A DNA stretch of 64,000 nt from Phytophthora quininea (GCA_011947345.1 JAAVTG010000077.1:434001-498000), one strand, 5' to 3'; shown: positions 37,559 through 49,134, numbered from the stretch's first letter. Numbers and translations: made by a program. Notes: generated from the letters alone by a model not told the origin.

Positions 37559-40500
37559 CTAGGCGCGGCGAGGAGTCGCGCCCCGTGGAAGGCCTGCCTC
37601 GTACGCCTCCACGCAGTCCGGAACGTCCGCTAGCAGCACCTCCCGCGGCTCCCAGCTGTCGTCCAGCGGTCCAATCCACCGGACCAGATACCGGCGGGAG
37701 CTCGGGATATCCCCGTCGCAGCGACGAGCGCTGCGACTACCGGTGGAGTCGTCGTGATCAAGGATGGCTTCCACAATGTGACGAAAGTTACCATCGCGAT
37801 CAACAAGCGGAGCCGGGCCGTCGCGAAGGAACCGAGCGCGAGTGGGCGATGGCGCGTCGTCTGGAGCGCCTGGAGAGCTGCGTGGAGCAGCTGGAGCGGG
37901 AGAATCGAGCGTTGCGGCAGATGTTGTGGGTGCCGCGTCACGCGGCACCGGATTATCGCTAGGGATCGACGCCGGGCGGTAGCGGCGCAGACGACCGACG
38001 TAAAACGTCGGGTGTAGTCGCAGGGCAGATGGTAGTTGTAGCCGATAAGCATCTCCAATGACCTTTAACACCTTGAATGGGCCAATGTACCGTGGCGCGA
38101 GCTTGTTTGCGCCCAGATTCGTCACAAGGGTTGGGGAAATCCCATTGGTAGATAATAGGACCTGGTCCCCAACGTGGAACCTTTCCACGTTTCGGCGTCC
38201 GCTGCGGTCCGCATTCTCCTTCTGGCGATCGACGGCAGCAGCGATCGCGTCGCGGACGTAGCGGACAATCGCCGCGCGCTGTTGCACGAACTCATGGACA
38301 GCCGCAGTGTCGCTCCGCTGCGGCGCCGCGTTGGGCGCAAAGTTTGACGGCGGAGGCCCAGTAGCCGAGACCGAATCAGGTGCAGTGCGAAGCTCAGCTG
38401 CGCGACGCGGACGCGGGTTGATCAGCGTCCGACTGGTCCAAGCAGCAACATCTCGTGGAGAAGCAGCCGACGCTCGCGCGGCGGCCCGTGTAAGAGGACC
38501 CTGGCTGGAGTCCCGCGTGGAAGACCTCGTGATCACCGCGTTCACAATGGGGTTAGCGGTCAACTCGTGCGGCGCTGCGGAGGCGACACCAGTGGAAGTG
38601 GAGGTCGCAACGTCGTGGGTCCCTGACAGCTGAACTGGGAGGGGCGCTCCAGCCCAAGGAGCGCCGGAACGCGCGGGTGACGGCCAAAGTTGACGAAGAA
38701 TGGCGTCAGGTCAGTTGACGCGTGCACGGCGTTATTGATGGCGAACTCCACCATCGGCAGGAAAGAGCTCCATGACGTGAATGACGTGGCGTAACTCCGC
38801 AGCACGTCTTCGACAACCCGGTTAACTCGTTCGGTCTGGCCATCGGTCTCAGGATGTGACGCGGTGGACATCGCCAACCGCGTCCCGACAAGTTTGAAGA
38901 GTTCCGTCCAGAAAGCTGCAGTAAAACGCGGGTCTCGATCGGATACAATTGAGGATGGAAGTCCATGGTGGCGATACACTGTGTCGAGAAACAGCGCCGC
39001 CGACTGAGACGCGGTGATCGATGAGGCAACGGGAGCAAGGTGGGCCATCTTGCTAAATCGGTCGACGAAAACAAGTATGCCTGTGCGGCCTTGAGCGTCT
39101 CGTGGCAGACCAAAAACGAAATCCATGCTGACCGATGTCCACGGACCCGTCGCGACTGGAAGAGGTCGAAGCGGGGCTCGCTTCGACGGCGAAGGCTTGA
39201 CACGCTGGCACGCTTCACAGGAGCGGACCCACTTGCGTACCCACTTGTACATGTGTGGCCAGTAGAAGTCGCGCGATAGTGACGCGAATGTTTTCTCGCG
39301 TCCGAGGTGGCCGCCGCTAGGGGTATCGTGAAACTCATGGATCAGTCGGGCTCTGAGGTCGTCGTCAAGCGGGACGACTATGCGTGGCGGGTCCGCGCGA
39401 TCGACGCGGAAGGTCAGCAGATCCCCATCGAGACTGTAGCGGTCAACACGGGCGCGACTGCGAAGGGACAAGCGGCGCCGCGCCGCGTCTGATGGTTCTC
39501 TCAGGTACTTAATCAATTCGGAGCACGCTGCGTCCGACTCGTACGCGGCCGCGATCAGGTTGCGGAGCGGAGTGGACGCTGCGACTTCAACAGCAGCGAT
39601 GTCATCAGCGGTGCACATTGCGCATTCGTCGTCATCCTCGTCGCCAATCGCATGGCGACCCGATTGCACGTAATCTGGGCGACGCGAGAGTGCGTCGGCA
39701 AGGATGTTGGTCTTGCCCGGCTTGTAGTGAACGACGAAGTTGTACTCCGAGAAGAGCGACAGCCAACGCGCCATGCGCTGGGACAAGTGGGGACTCTTGG
39801 TCGCTGTCCGCAGCGACGCGTGATCCGTGTAGACCACGAAGGTCTGCTCGCCCAAGAGATACACGCGGAACTTGATGAGGGCGTATCGCATCGCCAACAG
39901 CTCCTTGTCGTGGACTGGATAATTCCGCTCCGCAGGCTTCAGTTGACGCGACTGGTAGCTCACCACTCGTTCGCGACCAGTGTCGTCGAACTGCATCAAG
40001 GCGCAACCGATCGCGAAGTCGCTCGCGTCACACACCACGTGAAAAGACTTCGAGTGGTCCGGGAGCATTAGGACTGGCGCGGTGGATAAGCTTGTCTTCA
40101 CCGCGTCGAAGGCTGCTTGGTGCTCGGGGCGCCACGACCACGTGGCGTCGGCTTTCAGGAGTTGCGACAGCGGCCGAACAGTCGAAGCGAAGTTCTTCGA
40201 GTAGTGGTGGAGATAAGTGGCGAGTCCGAGCCACTGCCGGAGCTGCTTCTGGTCCAGCGGGGTTGGCCAAGAGCAGATCGCCGCGATCTTCTCCGGGTCG
40301 GCTCGAACGCCGTCTTTGCTGACGTAGCTCCCGAGTACCGGGATCTCGGGAGCGCAGAAGATGCATTTCTTCAAGTTGGCGTACAGCTTGTTTTCCCGCA
40401 TCACCTCGAACACCTTGCGGAGGTGTTGAAGGTGGATGTCGACGTCCGTCGTGCCGCTCTCGGCACGACTGTGAATGAAGATGTCGTCGAAGTAGCTGGG

Positions 40501-42432
40501 CGCGAAGTCTCGATACGGGCGAAGAAGATTGGACACCATGCGGTTGAATGTGGCAGGGGCGTTCTTGAGCCCCTGCGGCATCACGAGCCATTCCCACAAC
40601 ATTCCGCTGGGCGTGCTGACCGCGGTTAACGGCACGTCTTCTTCACGCATCAAGATTTGGTAGAAGCCATCCATCAGGTCGATAGCACTGTACACGGTGC
40701 TGCCAGACATAGTGTCGAGCACCATGTCCTTCCGTGGGATCGGCGTTTGTGCTGGGATGGTGGCGTCATTGAGCTTGTTGAAGGCGTGGACAATGCGCCA
40801 ACCGCCCGTCGCCTTCTTCACACAGAACGTAGGACTGGAGTGTGGAGAGAGGCTTTCACGGACGTGGCCGGCTTGCCGGCGACCCTCGAAGAACGCATCA
40901 ATTGCTTCGACTTGGTCGCGGGGAAGCGGCCATTGTCGCGTCACACAGTACTTCGATCCGGGAACGAGATCAATTTCGTGTCGAACACCACGATCGGGGG
41001 AGTTCAGCCGGAACCTTGTCGGGGAAGATGTCGATGAACTCGCGAACCAGCGGAGCAACTGGGTTACCAGCGGCTTCAAGTGCCGGTAACGACTGAGCCA
41101 AGTAGCGGGCTTCGCGGGCAGACTTAGGCTCAGCGCCTTGCGGGCGTTTCCGGGCATCGAAGGCTTGGTCGCCAGCGTCAATATCGACAGCCGTGATGGT
41201 CGCGGAGTTGTCCGCGACGATCATGCAAACCTGCTCGATCTCACCATGTTTCAAGTCGTGGAGGAAGTGTTTCCACGACAGACCAGGCAACTTGGTGATC
41301 TCGGGTGCGTCGCACGGAGGACGTGCGACCTCGACGTCGCGCGTGCGCGGGTTCGTCGCCGCGTCATCTCGCACCAGAACAGAGATAACCTCGGAGTCAG
41401 ATGTGTCTGACTCGCTCGGAGGAGCGCGGGGACGCCGAGGCTGGCGGCGCCCACGGCGACGGACTGGCCGGGTGAACGCATCGGTAGCAGGCAGTGGGAG
41501 ACCACGCTCGACCAAGTCTGCTGTATTCAGACGCCGGGACACGACATCGGCGTCAACTTCATCAGAGAGCTCCTGCTCGACCACATGCGGGAGTCCCTGC
41601 TCGACCGCGCGTGGGAGGCCACGCTCAACCACATCTTCTTGTTTATCGTCAACGGAGAGCCGCTGCTCATCCGGGTGTGGGAACCCCTGTTCGACCACGT
41701 TGTTGTCCGCCGTCGAGAGCCACTGCTCATCGGGACGTGGGAACCCATGCTCGACCACGTCAGACACGTCTTGAGGCACCTGCTCAAGACCGGCGCAGGA
41801 TGCGTGCTCGCATGCCGCACACGAAGGGCCATCGCCCACTTCAGGTGCGGCATGGGTCATGGAGTCGGAGTCCATGACTGCAACATGCGGCCATCGGTTC
41901 GGCATTCCGCGCAAGAACGCCAGGACTGCATTCACGTCGATGTCACGTGGGCGGACCGTGCCGGTCAGCCAGTTAATCTCAGGCTGGTGATGGGCGAGCC
42001 ATGGGATGCCGAAGACGCAATCGAACGAGCCACTCAGCTCGATCACGAGGAACTCTTCGGAGCTTCGGAATCCGTCGAACTCGTACGTGAAGGTCGTAGA
42101 GCGCCGCGGCGTACGCCGTGGCTTGCCATCGGCGTATTTCACGATCATCTCCCCGGACCTTCGCGAAGGCTCAGGTCCGCCGGTAGCACCGACAAACTCT
42201 CGGCGCGAACGAAGTTGTTCGTCGCGCCCGAATCCAGCAGCGCGCGAAGCGGCCGCTTCGCACCATCAACGTGAACATTGAGGACAATCAGTCTCGTGTC
42301 GCTGCCGGAGGTGGTGGCAAATAGTTGTGCACGAAGCACGGAAGGGCTAGGAGGAGGCTCTGCCACCAGAGAGCCGTCGCTCCTTCCACGACCAGTAGGG
42401 CGCCCCGCGCCTACTGGTTGTCGCCATTTTTT
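37559..42432 (-). CDS. pol: Pol polyprotein of the retroelement (PR-RT-RNase H-IN-chromodomain)
   Basis: It makes the enzymes for reverse transcription and integration. The aspartic protease shows LLDSGATNNFV (about 42250). A long linker with a repeated GFPHPDEQ-type acidic motif (about 41520-41770) separates it from the reverse transcriptase, whose active site is YFDD (about 40490). RNase H (CDASDFAIG, VVYTDHASL), the integrase zinc finger (HEFHD ... CEAC), the integrase core (MDFVFGLP, SDRDPRFTA) and a C-terminal chromodomain (YLVRWIGPLDDSWEPREVL, about 37620-37700) follow. The frame breaks at CCCC 42151, GGGGG 40996 and GGGG 38641 (plus-strand view); one base more in each gives a continuous polyprotein. 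Confidence 0.88.
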
Positions 42433-43467
42433 GACTCGGCGACGATACCGTCAGCGTCTTCGGCGACAACATGCGCCAAGACCGGAGCGGGAGCGCGGCA
42501 CACAGCCGCGCGATGTCCAAGCTTGCGACAGCGGAAGCACCGCATGGGCCGAGTGCCTCGACTAGGGCCCGCCAGAGGCGGTCGGGTGGACGACGTTGGC
42601 GCCGGACCGGATCGTCGGCGCCCGTGGTAATCCTGAATGGCGTCAAGCTCCATGGGCTCAGGCTCCGTGACGGAAGGGGTAGCGAGGGAGAACGCCTCGG
42701 AAGCGGACACGCTGTAATCTTCACGTAGTGCTGTCTCGAAGGCTTCTTCAAGGGACCCTGGCGTCTTCCTGGTCAGGTAGAAACGCTGGTAGCCAGCGTT
42801 CATACCAGAGATGAAGACATGGACTTGAGTCGCCATGTCCACCGGATTCGTCGTGATGCACGACACCAGGTGTCGTGCCCGCTGAATGTATTCGAGCATG
42901 GACAGCCGTCCCTGCTTGAGTGACAGAAAAGCCGAGCGTTGGACACGCTCGTCTTGAGGGGCTCGAAGGCCAGGCGGAGGTCTGCCTTGAGCGACTCCAT
43001 CGTCGAGAAGCAGGAGGAGTCGGCGACAAGTTTGCCGAGCGCCCATTCCTTGGCCTTCCCCGTCAACTTGGACAATAGGAACCGGGTACGAGCAAACTCG
43101 GTAGACAACTGCCGAGCTTCGATCGCGATGTCGATCTCACAGAACCAGCGATTCAGCTGGAGGCGAGCGTCGCCGTCACCACTGTAGGTGGAGACATCGA
43201 GCTTCACGATGTCGTTCTTGTTCTTGGTCGGCGTGGGAGTCGTCGCACGCTGACGCAGGTCAGCGAGCTCACGCGCCATGAACTCATGAGCAGCCAGGCG
43301 TTGGGCAGTCTCCGTTCCAGCAGTCAGCAACGTCTTGATGACTCCTTCTCCGGAGACCGCAGCGAGGCGGTGTAGCGCCTCCCACTCAAACACGGATAAG
43401 TGGGGAAGCTGGCGTGCTCAAGGGCACCAGCCCCTTCGTTGAAATTGGAAGCGTCGTTCACGTTCAT
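42411..43467 (-). CDS. gag: Gag protein of the retroelement
   Basis: The capsid/nucleocapsid precursor of the virus-like particle. It starts at the ATG at 43467, about 30 bases after the primer-binding region. A retrotransposon gag core (LNRWFCEIDIAIEARQLS to KAKEWALGKL) is followed by a CCHC zinc knuckle (CFRCRKLGHRAAVC, near 42500) and a stop at 42411-42413. Two breaks, at GGGG 43402-43405 and GGGG 42958-42961 (plus strand), are each repaired by one base. The pol frame lies at -1 relative to gag, and an A-AAA-AAT heptamer sits 13 bases before the gag stop. Confidence 0.82.
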
Positions 43468-43487
43468 GGTCGTGTGGGCGGACTACG

Positions 43488-43498
43488 AAGTGCTACCA
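43488..43498 (-). other. Probable primer-binding site
   Basis: Two bases inside the 5' LTR the minus strand reads TGGTAGCACTT. TGG at this place is the complement of a tRNA 3' CCA end; the tRNA species is not determined. Confidence 0.5.
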
Positions 43499-43500
43499 GA

Positions 43501-43648
43501 TGTAACGGGGCGGTGCTTGTGGGGAATTTAACTCTGGCTATTCAATCTGTGTGGCGCCCGACTTCGGGCGCCGTGAGCCAACAAAACTAAGAGCTAATCT
43601 AATTGGTCGCCGTGGCGCACGGCGACCGTGTGACGGTACCCCGTCACA
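43501..43648 (-). repeat. 5' LTR of the retroelement
   Basis: 148 bp, identical to the other LTR except for one extra C. On the minus strand it is followed directly by the primer-binding region. Confidence 0.9.
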
Positions 43649-43653
43649 TCGTC
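43649..43653. repeat. Target-site duplication, right
   Basis: TCGTC, identical to 36811-36815. Confidence 0.9.
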
Positions 43654-45364
43654 GGCCAACGATCACGACCACGACGCCCTAGAAGACGATAAATTGGGAG
43701 ATCAAACGCCATTGTCCGATGCGGCGAGGTCGCAGGCGGAATTAGCGCCGATCGAGGTGGACCAGTCCAGTGTGAGCAAGGAAGGTAAGCAAATATGATT
43801 CACATGTACCGCCTCGTCTAGAGCTCGAGTTTGAGTGCAATAGTAGGCTCAAACCATGAATGTAGAGCGGCAGCAGCAGCATTAACATGCTGGCAGTGGC
43901 CACCACAACGAATTAGCTCTAGAAACACAGGGAGCAGCTGGAAAAGCATTGAATACACTGCGAATACCTTTATTGCTGTTTGAAATCTGTGGAATACCAG
44001 TATGTCTTCACTCTTGGAGGGCTTCTCTCCGTTAGGTCCTGGGCGCTGAAGGATTGTACAAGTCTTTTCGTGTGCCCGCCGTTGCTGTCTGAAGCCGCCA
44101 TAACCTGATCCATCAGATACGTCGAGCAGTCGAAGCCCAACTGCTTAATCCTGCCGTCAACCTCCTTGCACGACAGTCTGTCGCCGATAGAACGCCGTCC
44201 CCAGTCTCGTGGTAGTGATGGAAGTGATACTGCAGCGAGCCACGGTGGGAGAACTGCTTGAGCAGCGCCTACTTGGTATCCACGTCAACATTTTCCGCAG
44301 GCTCTGTGCGAATGGCGACTGCTCTTCTTCTGAGGGCACCTGACCCGCAAAATTGGTTGGAATGTCTTAGTCGTCGGCAGTCCCACTAGTGCTATCCCCT
44401 CAGATGAACGGATGATCCTCCAATTTGGGATTGCCGCTAGGCGATTCGACATGCCACTGTATTTTGACTGGAAAGGTTAATATTCGTTCACCACTGTAGC
44501 AGTACTGTAGTTGATGGCCAAAGCAACGACAAGCAACCGTCCAGCTGAGGCTTAGCTAGGAGGCGCTGTGGGCATGAGGATGTTATTAGTGCCACCGAAG
44601 CTACAGTAATACAGTAATACACACTCGAGTGCTATGCTTCTACCTGTTGAAGCGGAAGATCTCTGGACAACCTGTGTGATGATATCTAAGTTTTGGATAT
44701 GCTTCGTCTTCGGAACTGGTATTATAATGAAATTCGCACGAATCTTCCGGGGCTGCTGGATCGGAAATTGGAGCCCTGGATACATTCTGGTCACGTCCCG
44801 ACAAAGGCCAAGATTATTATCCTTGGTCGCAACGCCTGCCAATTCGGGTTGGTACGTTGCATCAAATCTAAAGAGATAAGCCTTACGTATTTGTGCCGCT
44901 CTGGAATTCCCGGCCGTCAATGTTGGAGGCAACCATTTAATAGGCTTGTTTGTTTTAATAGCACCAGGACTTCTGATGAATATCCTGGTTCGAAAGACGA
45001 GTTTATTCCTCCAGGACGTTATAGTTGCTGCCTCGGGATGATAACTGGTCTGAGAAAACTTCTCAGAAAGCCAGCGCGCGCCATGATAAACCTCGACACG
45101 TTTCTCTTCTGATCGATGCTTGTCTTCAGGATGTTTGCGCAGCTTCTCCAGCCTGGCTCTCTGTGATTCATGGGCTGATGATCAGCCTGATCGCCTATCC
45201 TTTAGTGTATGAAAAGGGTGCACTAATCTTATGCAGTAATAACCATACTCGAACAACAGCAAAAAGTTTAGGTGACACAAACGAAAAATGGCCGAGGATA
45301 CATTGAATTGCATGCGAGTCGATACAAAGAATCGAATTTCCCTGCAGTGTCTTCGTTGGGCCAG
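43654..45364. other. Gap right of the retroelement with decayed fragments
   Basis: 43650-43785 reads as an acidic exon-like frame (DHDHDALEDDKLGDQ ... DQSSVSKE) ending in a consensus donor GTAAGC, possibly the rest of a host exon split by the retroelement. On the minus strand at 44030-44360 two frames together give an EF-hand-like pattern (GDGVLSATDC, DGRIKQLGFDCSTYLMDQV), likely a decayed gene. 44552-45112 holds frames with no recognised family. Confidence 0.35.
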
Positions 45365-45640
45365 CAATTTCTCATGGTCCATGCTGTGTCTAAAGAACGA
45401 GCCGTTCGAGCCGCACTTCGAACGCAAGAAAAGAAGTTGCTGTCGATCTAAGTTGGACATCGAAGTCTGCGTCTCCCAGTTGCAATAGCTCAGAATGGTG
45501 TGGCAGTTGGGACGAGCTCCACCAAAGGTAAGCGAGCTGGGGTTTGCCAGCCATCCTCGTATGCGCTGCATACGAATAACGACGATTGATGCACTGTGTT
45601 CAGGTAATTGCGGACAGCAAAATGTTGATCAGTCGAGGAC
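45365..45640 (+). pseudogene. Decayed partial copy of CFAP299 with an inverted piece
   Basis: Plus-strand KNEPFEPHFERKK (about 45390-45430) copies CFAP299 exon 2. The next stretch, GTCTGCGTCTCCCAGTTGCA (from 45465), is the reverse complement of the CFAP299 segment coding for SYYNWETQ. Further on, CAGGTAATTGCGGACAGC (about 45600) is again in the forward sense. Stops and divergence show that it is dead. The source gene lies 13 kb to the left. Confidence 0.7.
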
Positions 45641-45868
45641 TACAGCAAACAACGCCAGCAAAACGAAGGCAAACCAGACGATACAGTCGAAATCGCAAGT
45701 TGCCATTGTGTAGTGTCGGGTCCTGCGTCCTGAGAGCTGCATTGCCGCCTTATTTTTTGTGGTAGTGTGTTCTTCGCAAACCTCCGGTATACGAGGCCTC
45801 ATGCTGATACCAAGTGGGCGTTGCGCTGTTCAACCACCCTGGCCACTTGCGTCCCTAAAGTTGGTTGG

Positions 45869-46332
45869 TTACAGCAGGAAAATATCTTCGTCGGGCTTCT
45901 TGTAGATGGTGGTGCGCTTGCCAGGCACGTCCAGCACCTCGTCGATCTGCTCGGTGCAGTTCTTGTGCGCCTCGCTGGCTGTCCACGCCTGGTAGTCCTT
46001 GATCGACCGCCACTACGCAACAAGTAAAAAATGTCAGTATCAATTCCTGTAGTATCTCCCCACATTGTCCCCAGGGAATGCACCTCGGAGAGCACCACGT
46101 ATTTGTGGTGGTCGTTGACGTCGCTGAGCGTCTCCAGGGAGATGAGGCCTGGCTGCGACCGCACCACCTTGTTCACCTGCATACAGCAACAGTAATCAGG
46201 TTAATGGACACCTCCCAGTACAGAAGCAGCCGTGGCCAGGTTCCGTACGTTCTCCATCAGCCGCGCGACGGTCGGCTCAAAGCCGCGGCTCATGATACGC
46301 TCGCTCAGTACGCGCACGGGCTTGGTGATCAT
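45869..46332 (-). CDS. Antibiotic biosynthesis monooxygenase (ABM) domain protein
   Basis: A small alpha+beta-barrel (ABM/dimeric ferredoxin-like) protein; members include quinol monooxygenases and proteins of unknown role. Modelled exons are 46332-46222, 46176-46084 and 46012-45869. The exon order gives KPVRVLSERIM, QPGLISLETLSDVNDHHKYVVLSE and then WRSIKDYQAW, the usual beta-alpha-beta layout, in about 115 residues. Intron 1 would be only 45 bp, so its donor is uncertain. The frame is open upstream to 46644, so a longer N-terminus, perhaps organellar, is possible. It is head-to-head with the pseudokinase gene. Confidence 0.6.
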
Positions 46333-46638
46333 GGCGGCGGGGGCTCTACAGTCGCTTTTAGTTGTGGTGCCGACGTCCTCAAGTCTGACGTGTTTTTTCC
46401 GCCCCTCGATGGTAAGGACACGCATATCCTCGATTTGATTGGCCGAAAAGTTTTTCAAACGAAAGCCTTGTTCTTGTGGCGATGAACTGCTGAGCCAGCC
46501 CAGCTTGGTGCTCGGATATGTGATGGATATGGCGCCGTAATTGGTGTATGCCATGAATTCGTCGCGAATCAATGCAAACGACCCGATGCTATGTGGTGGC
46601 GTCGACCAGCGACGCTTCGTGGCGGCTGATCCGACAGG

Positions 46639-48225
46639 ATGCAACAGGCTGAAAGCTCTGCCTCCGTTGCAGACGATGGCGAGCCGTTCCGACTGCCTCT
46701 ATCGGCGGAAAACGTGGCGGTGGGGCGACTAGGACGCATCTACAGGGCGCTGGATCGGAAAACGTGAGTGGCGATGGCGTCGTTATGGAGTGAACCGACG
46801 GTCTGCTAACGTCTGCATGCTAGTGGCCGGATGTTATCCGTCGAATGTATTGAATTGGCTGACGATGTGGAGGTCCAGGACAGCTCGGCAGTCGAAACCT
46901 TGGCTACCGATATCGAGCAGTGGGGCAGCGTGCGCATGGACGGAGAAGGACGTCACGTGTTCTCGTACGACTCGGTGCATTGCAGCCGCGGTCGGATTTA
47001 TCTGCGGTCTCCCACCTCAGTTGTCCGCACTCTGGCAGCGTAAGTGTCGTTGTTGTTGTTGTGGAAGAGTTTAAAAATGTGAAATTGATGAATTGTCTAC
47101 AGGATATACCAGGATTTTGGACAGCTCCACCCGTTGGCAGTCAAGCAATATGTGTATCAAGTCGTCAGAGGGCTCAGCACACTGCACAAGGTGAGTTTAG
47201 CACCCTGGTTATCCAAGTTACCGGTATAACAGAGCTAACCAGTTCTTTCGAAGTAGAACGAAATGCTGTGTGGCGGAGTAAGCCAATTTTGCACGATTAT
47301 TTATTGTTCCTGTTTCACTGATGCTTTTTCAGATATCGATGTCGTCGTTACTTTTGTGCGGCGGAAATATCCTCAAGATTGCAGCATGGTTCCCATCCGC
47401 AGCAACCGTAGAGAAAATTCACGCTCAAAGGTGCAACTGTGTTCAATATTTTTGCGGTGGATTCTTCATCCCTAAAGAGTTCCATTTGACTAGCATTCTA
47501 GGCGACCTAAAATGTTATCGCTCAAACGGCAGTTCACTGACAGTGTCCACTGCCAAGGCGCTAGATATCCGGAGTGTGGCTTACGTTATGGTCGAGATGC
47601 TCACTGGAATGCGTGTTCACGGGTCGCTCATGGAAAAACAAAACTTGCTGAGCAAAGTCACGGCTGGGTCGCCAGAGCATCAGTTTTTAAGCTCTCTGCT
47701 TGAGGCAACAGTGGTCGAGGACTTACTTGACCACTCGTACTTTCGTCGATAAATCTCGTAGCAGCCTCGGCACTCAATACGTCGACACAAGAACAACAAC
47801 GTATCATTGGGATTCTAACCAAGCAAGAGTTGCGTAAATCCCAGGCGATGAAGCGGCAGTATCTACAGCAAATACGATCGTGGCAGGCCCAGTTTGAAAA
47901 GAAGTATCGACGCAAACCTAAACCGACAGACAGGCCAGCGGGTATCGTGCGCGCACAAGGCCGATGTCAAGCATTGAGTGAGCGTATGCAAGAGTTAAAC
48001 AATCGGCTAGCCACTGCGCACACTAGTGTCTATCAGATGACAGCAACTACGGCAGCACTACCATCAAGCCAACCGAGCATCGGGTCTATGCAGGAGCTAA
48101 GCATTTTCACGCAGCACGAGAGTGACGATAGAACTGGTGAGACCGACAAGCCCAACTGGTTGCATAGTGGAAAGAGGTCACCAGCGCAAAAAGCGTTCTT
48201 AAATCGTTTTGGAAGAATGTCATGA
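46639..48225 (+). CDS. Probable pseudokinase with a C-terminal basic/coiled segment
   Basis: The kinase N-lobe begins at 46639 (MQQAESSA ...), with a weakened glycine loop VGRLGRIYRALD. Exons 46639-46763, 46824-47039 and 47103-47190 are phase-consistent and end in LSTLHK, where the catalytic loop should follow. The next pieces (a 21-bp exon 47257-47277, then from 47333) read NEMLCGG and GGNILKIAAWF where active kinases have an HRD/HGD-type loop and DFG, so both catalytic Asp are missing. The C-lobe (MVEMLTGM, LLDHSYF) follows. At TTT 47741 one missing base would join it to a basic, coiled segment with FEKKYRRKPKP, as in FAM13-like proteins. The middle exon borders are uncertain. Confidence 0.5.
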
Positions 48226-48284
48226 ATAAGCATTGAAATTGAACTCGGGATGTGAAAGAGCTGCATTGTTGAAAATCAACTGGA

Positions 48285-48499
48285 GGCTGATGATCGGCAT
48301 CGAGTTCGACCCCGCCAAGACGCCCAAGGGCACAGCCAACAAGATCTCGCAGGCGTGTCTGGACCACGGCATGATGCTGCTGACGACGAGCATCTACGAG
48401 ACGCTGCGCTTCATGCCGGCGCTGACGGTGTCGGAGGACGAGTGCGCGCTGGCACTAGAGATCTTTGAGAAGGCCCTGGACGACGTCTTCTCCAAGTGA
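48285..48499 (+). pseudogene. 3' fragment of the class III aminotransferase
   Basis: It encodes only the last 70 residues (from LMIGIEFDPAK to the stop) of the aminotransferase at 56.5 kb. Without the PLP-binding domain it cannot be active. It directly follows the end of the pseudokinase gene. Confidence 0.9.
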
Positions 48500-48792
48500 G
48501 GAGGTGGTGGTGGTGTGAGCTGCCCTGTAGATACCAGGTCTGTCGCCTTATTTTAATTGTTTGTTGAACGCAACGCAGTTGATCGTCCTATCTGCGTTTG
48601 CTGCGTTAGTCGTTGAGTGGCAGTGTGTCAATGGGATGGAATCAAACGAGGCTTTACGTTGAAAACGGTGGATTGAGTGATTAGTAATGACGCGCTAGTT
48701 AAAAAGAAATCCAAGACGCCACATCTCTGCAGCGTGTTGCAGTCTTGCTTCCTTGAGCGAGAGCGATTGGTTCGAGCGACTGCAATGCGCAG

Positions 48793-49134
48793 TTAGCAGT
48801 AGAAGAACCCGCCAAACGGACGCCCGAACATGCAGCTCGAGCCGAAGCGGGGACGACCGAACGTGTTCCACCAGCCGATCGGGTAGCGCCAGCCGTAGCG
48901 GAAGCCACCGCCGAACGGGAAGCGGAAGCGGTGGCGGAAACCCATCCCAGGGCCGCCGATGAACTGCTCGTGGGTCGTCGTGCTGGCACCGGGGAGCGGC
49001 TCTTGGTCACCGACGATCGTCACTCCGGGTGGGAGCTGTTCCTGAGTCTCGGGAGCGGCATCTTCGGTAGCGTAGGCGCAGCTCATGACCGCCAGGAGGA
49101 CCAGCAGAGCAGCAAGAGACGAGCGCTTGACCAT
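48793..49134 (-). CDS. Short aromatic/Gly-rich secreted protein, copy A
   Basis: 113 residues with a signal peptide (MVKRSSLAALLVLLAVMSCAYA) and a short acidic/Pro region. The C-terminal half is dominated by Phe, Arg, Gly and Trp (FRFPFGGGFRYGW, FGRPRFG) with two Cys and no known domain. An extracellular structural or wall-associated role is an inference from composition. It has its own Inr upstream and lies in tandem with the glycine-rich gene. Three copies exist in the window, with identical translations. Confidence 0.75.
   Translation of the reverse strand: MVKRSSLAALLVLLAVMSCAYATEDAAPETQEQLPPGVTIVGDQEPLPGASTTTHEQFIGGPGMGFRHRFRFPFGGGFRYGWRYPIGWWNTFGRPRFGSSCMFGRPFGGFFYC

Larger units (their letters stand above)
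36816..43648 (-). mobile_element. Complete Ty3/gypsy LTR retrotransposon with chromodomain
   Basis: A 6.83-kb element transcribed on the minus strand, with short LTRs (147 and 148 bp), a perfect 5-bp target duplication TCGTC, a gag ORF with a zinc knuckle and a pol ORF in the order protease, reverse transcriptase, RNase H, integrase, chromodomain. That order and the terminal chromodomain place it among chromovirus-like Ty3/gypsy elements. The two LTRs differ only by one C (GCGTG against GCCGTG), so the insertion is very recent. All its internal frame breaks are single-base and fall at homopolymers. Confidence 0.93.

Noticed and set aside
37058..37962. Plus-strand frames at the end of the retroelement
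   Set aside because: They are opposite to the pol chromodomain region and the 3' untranslated part, with no domain and no partner exon.
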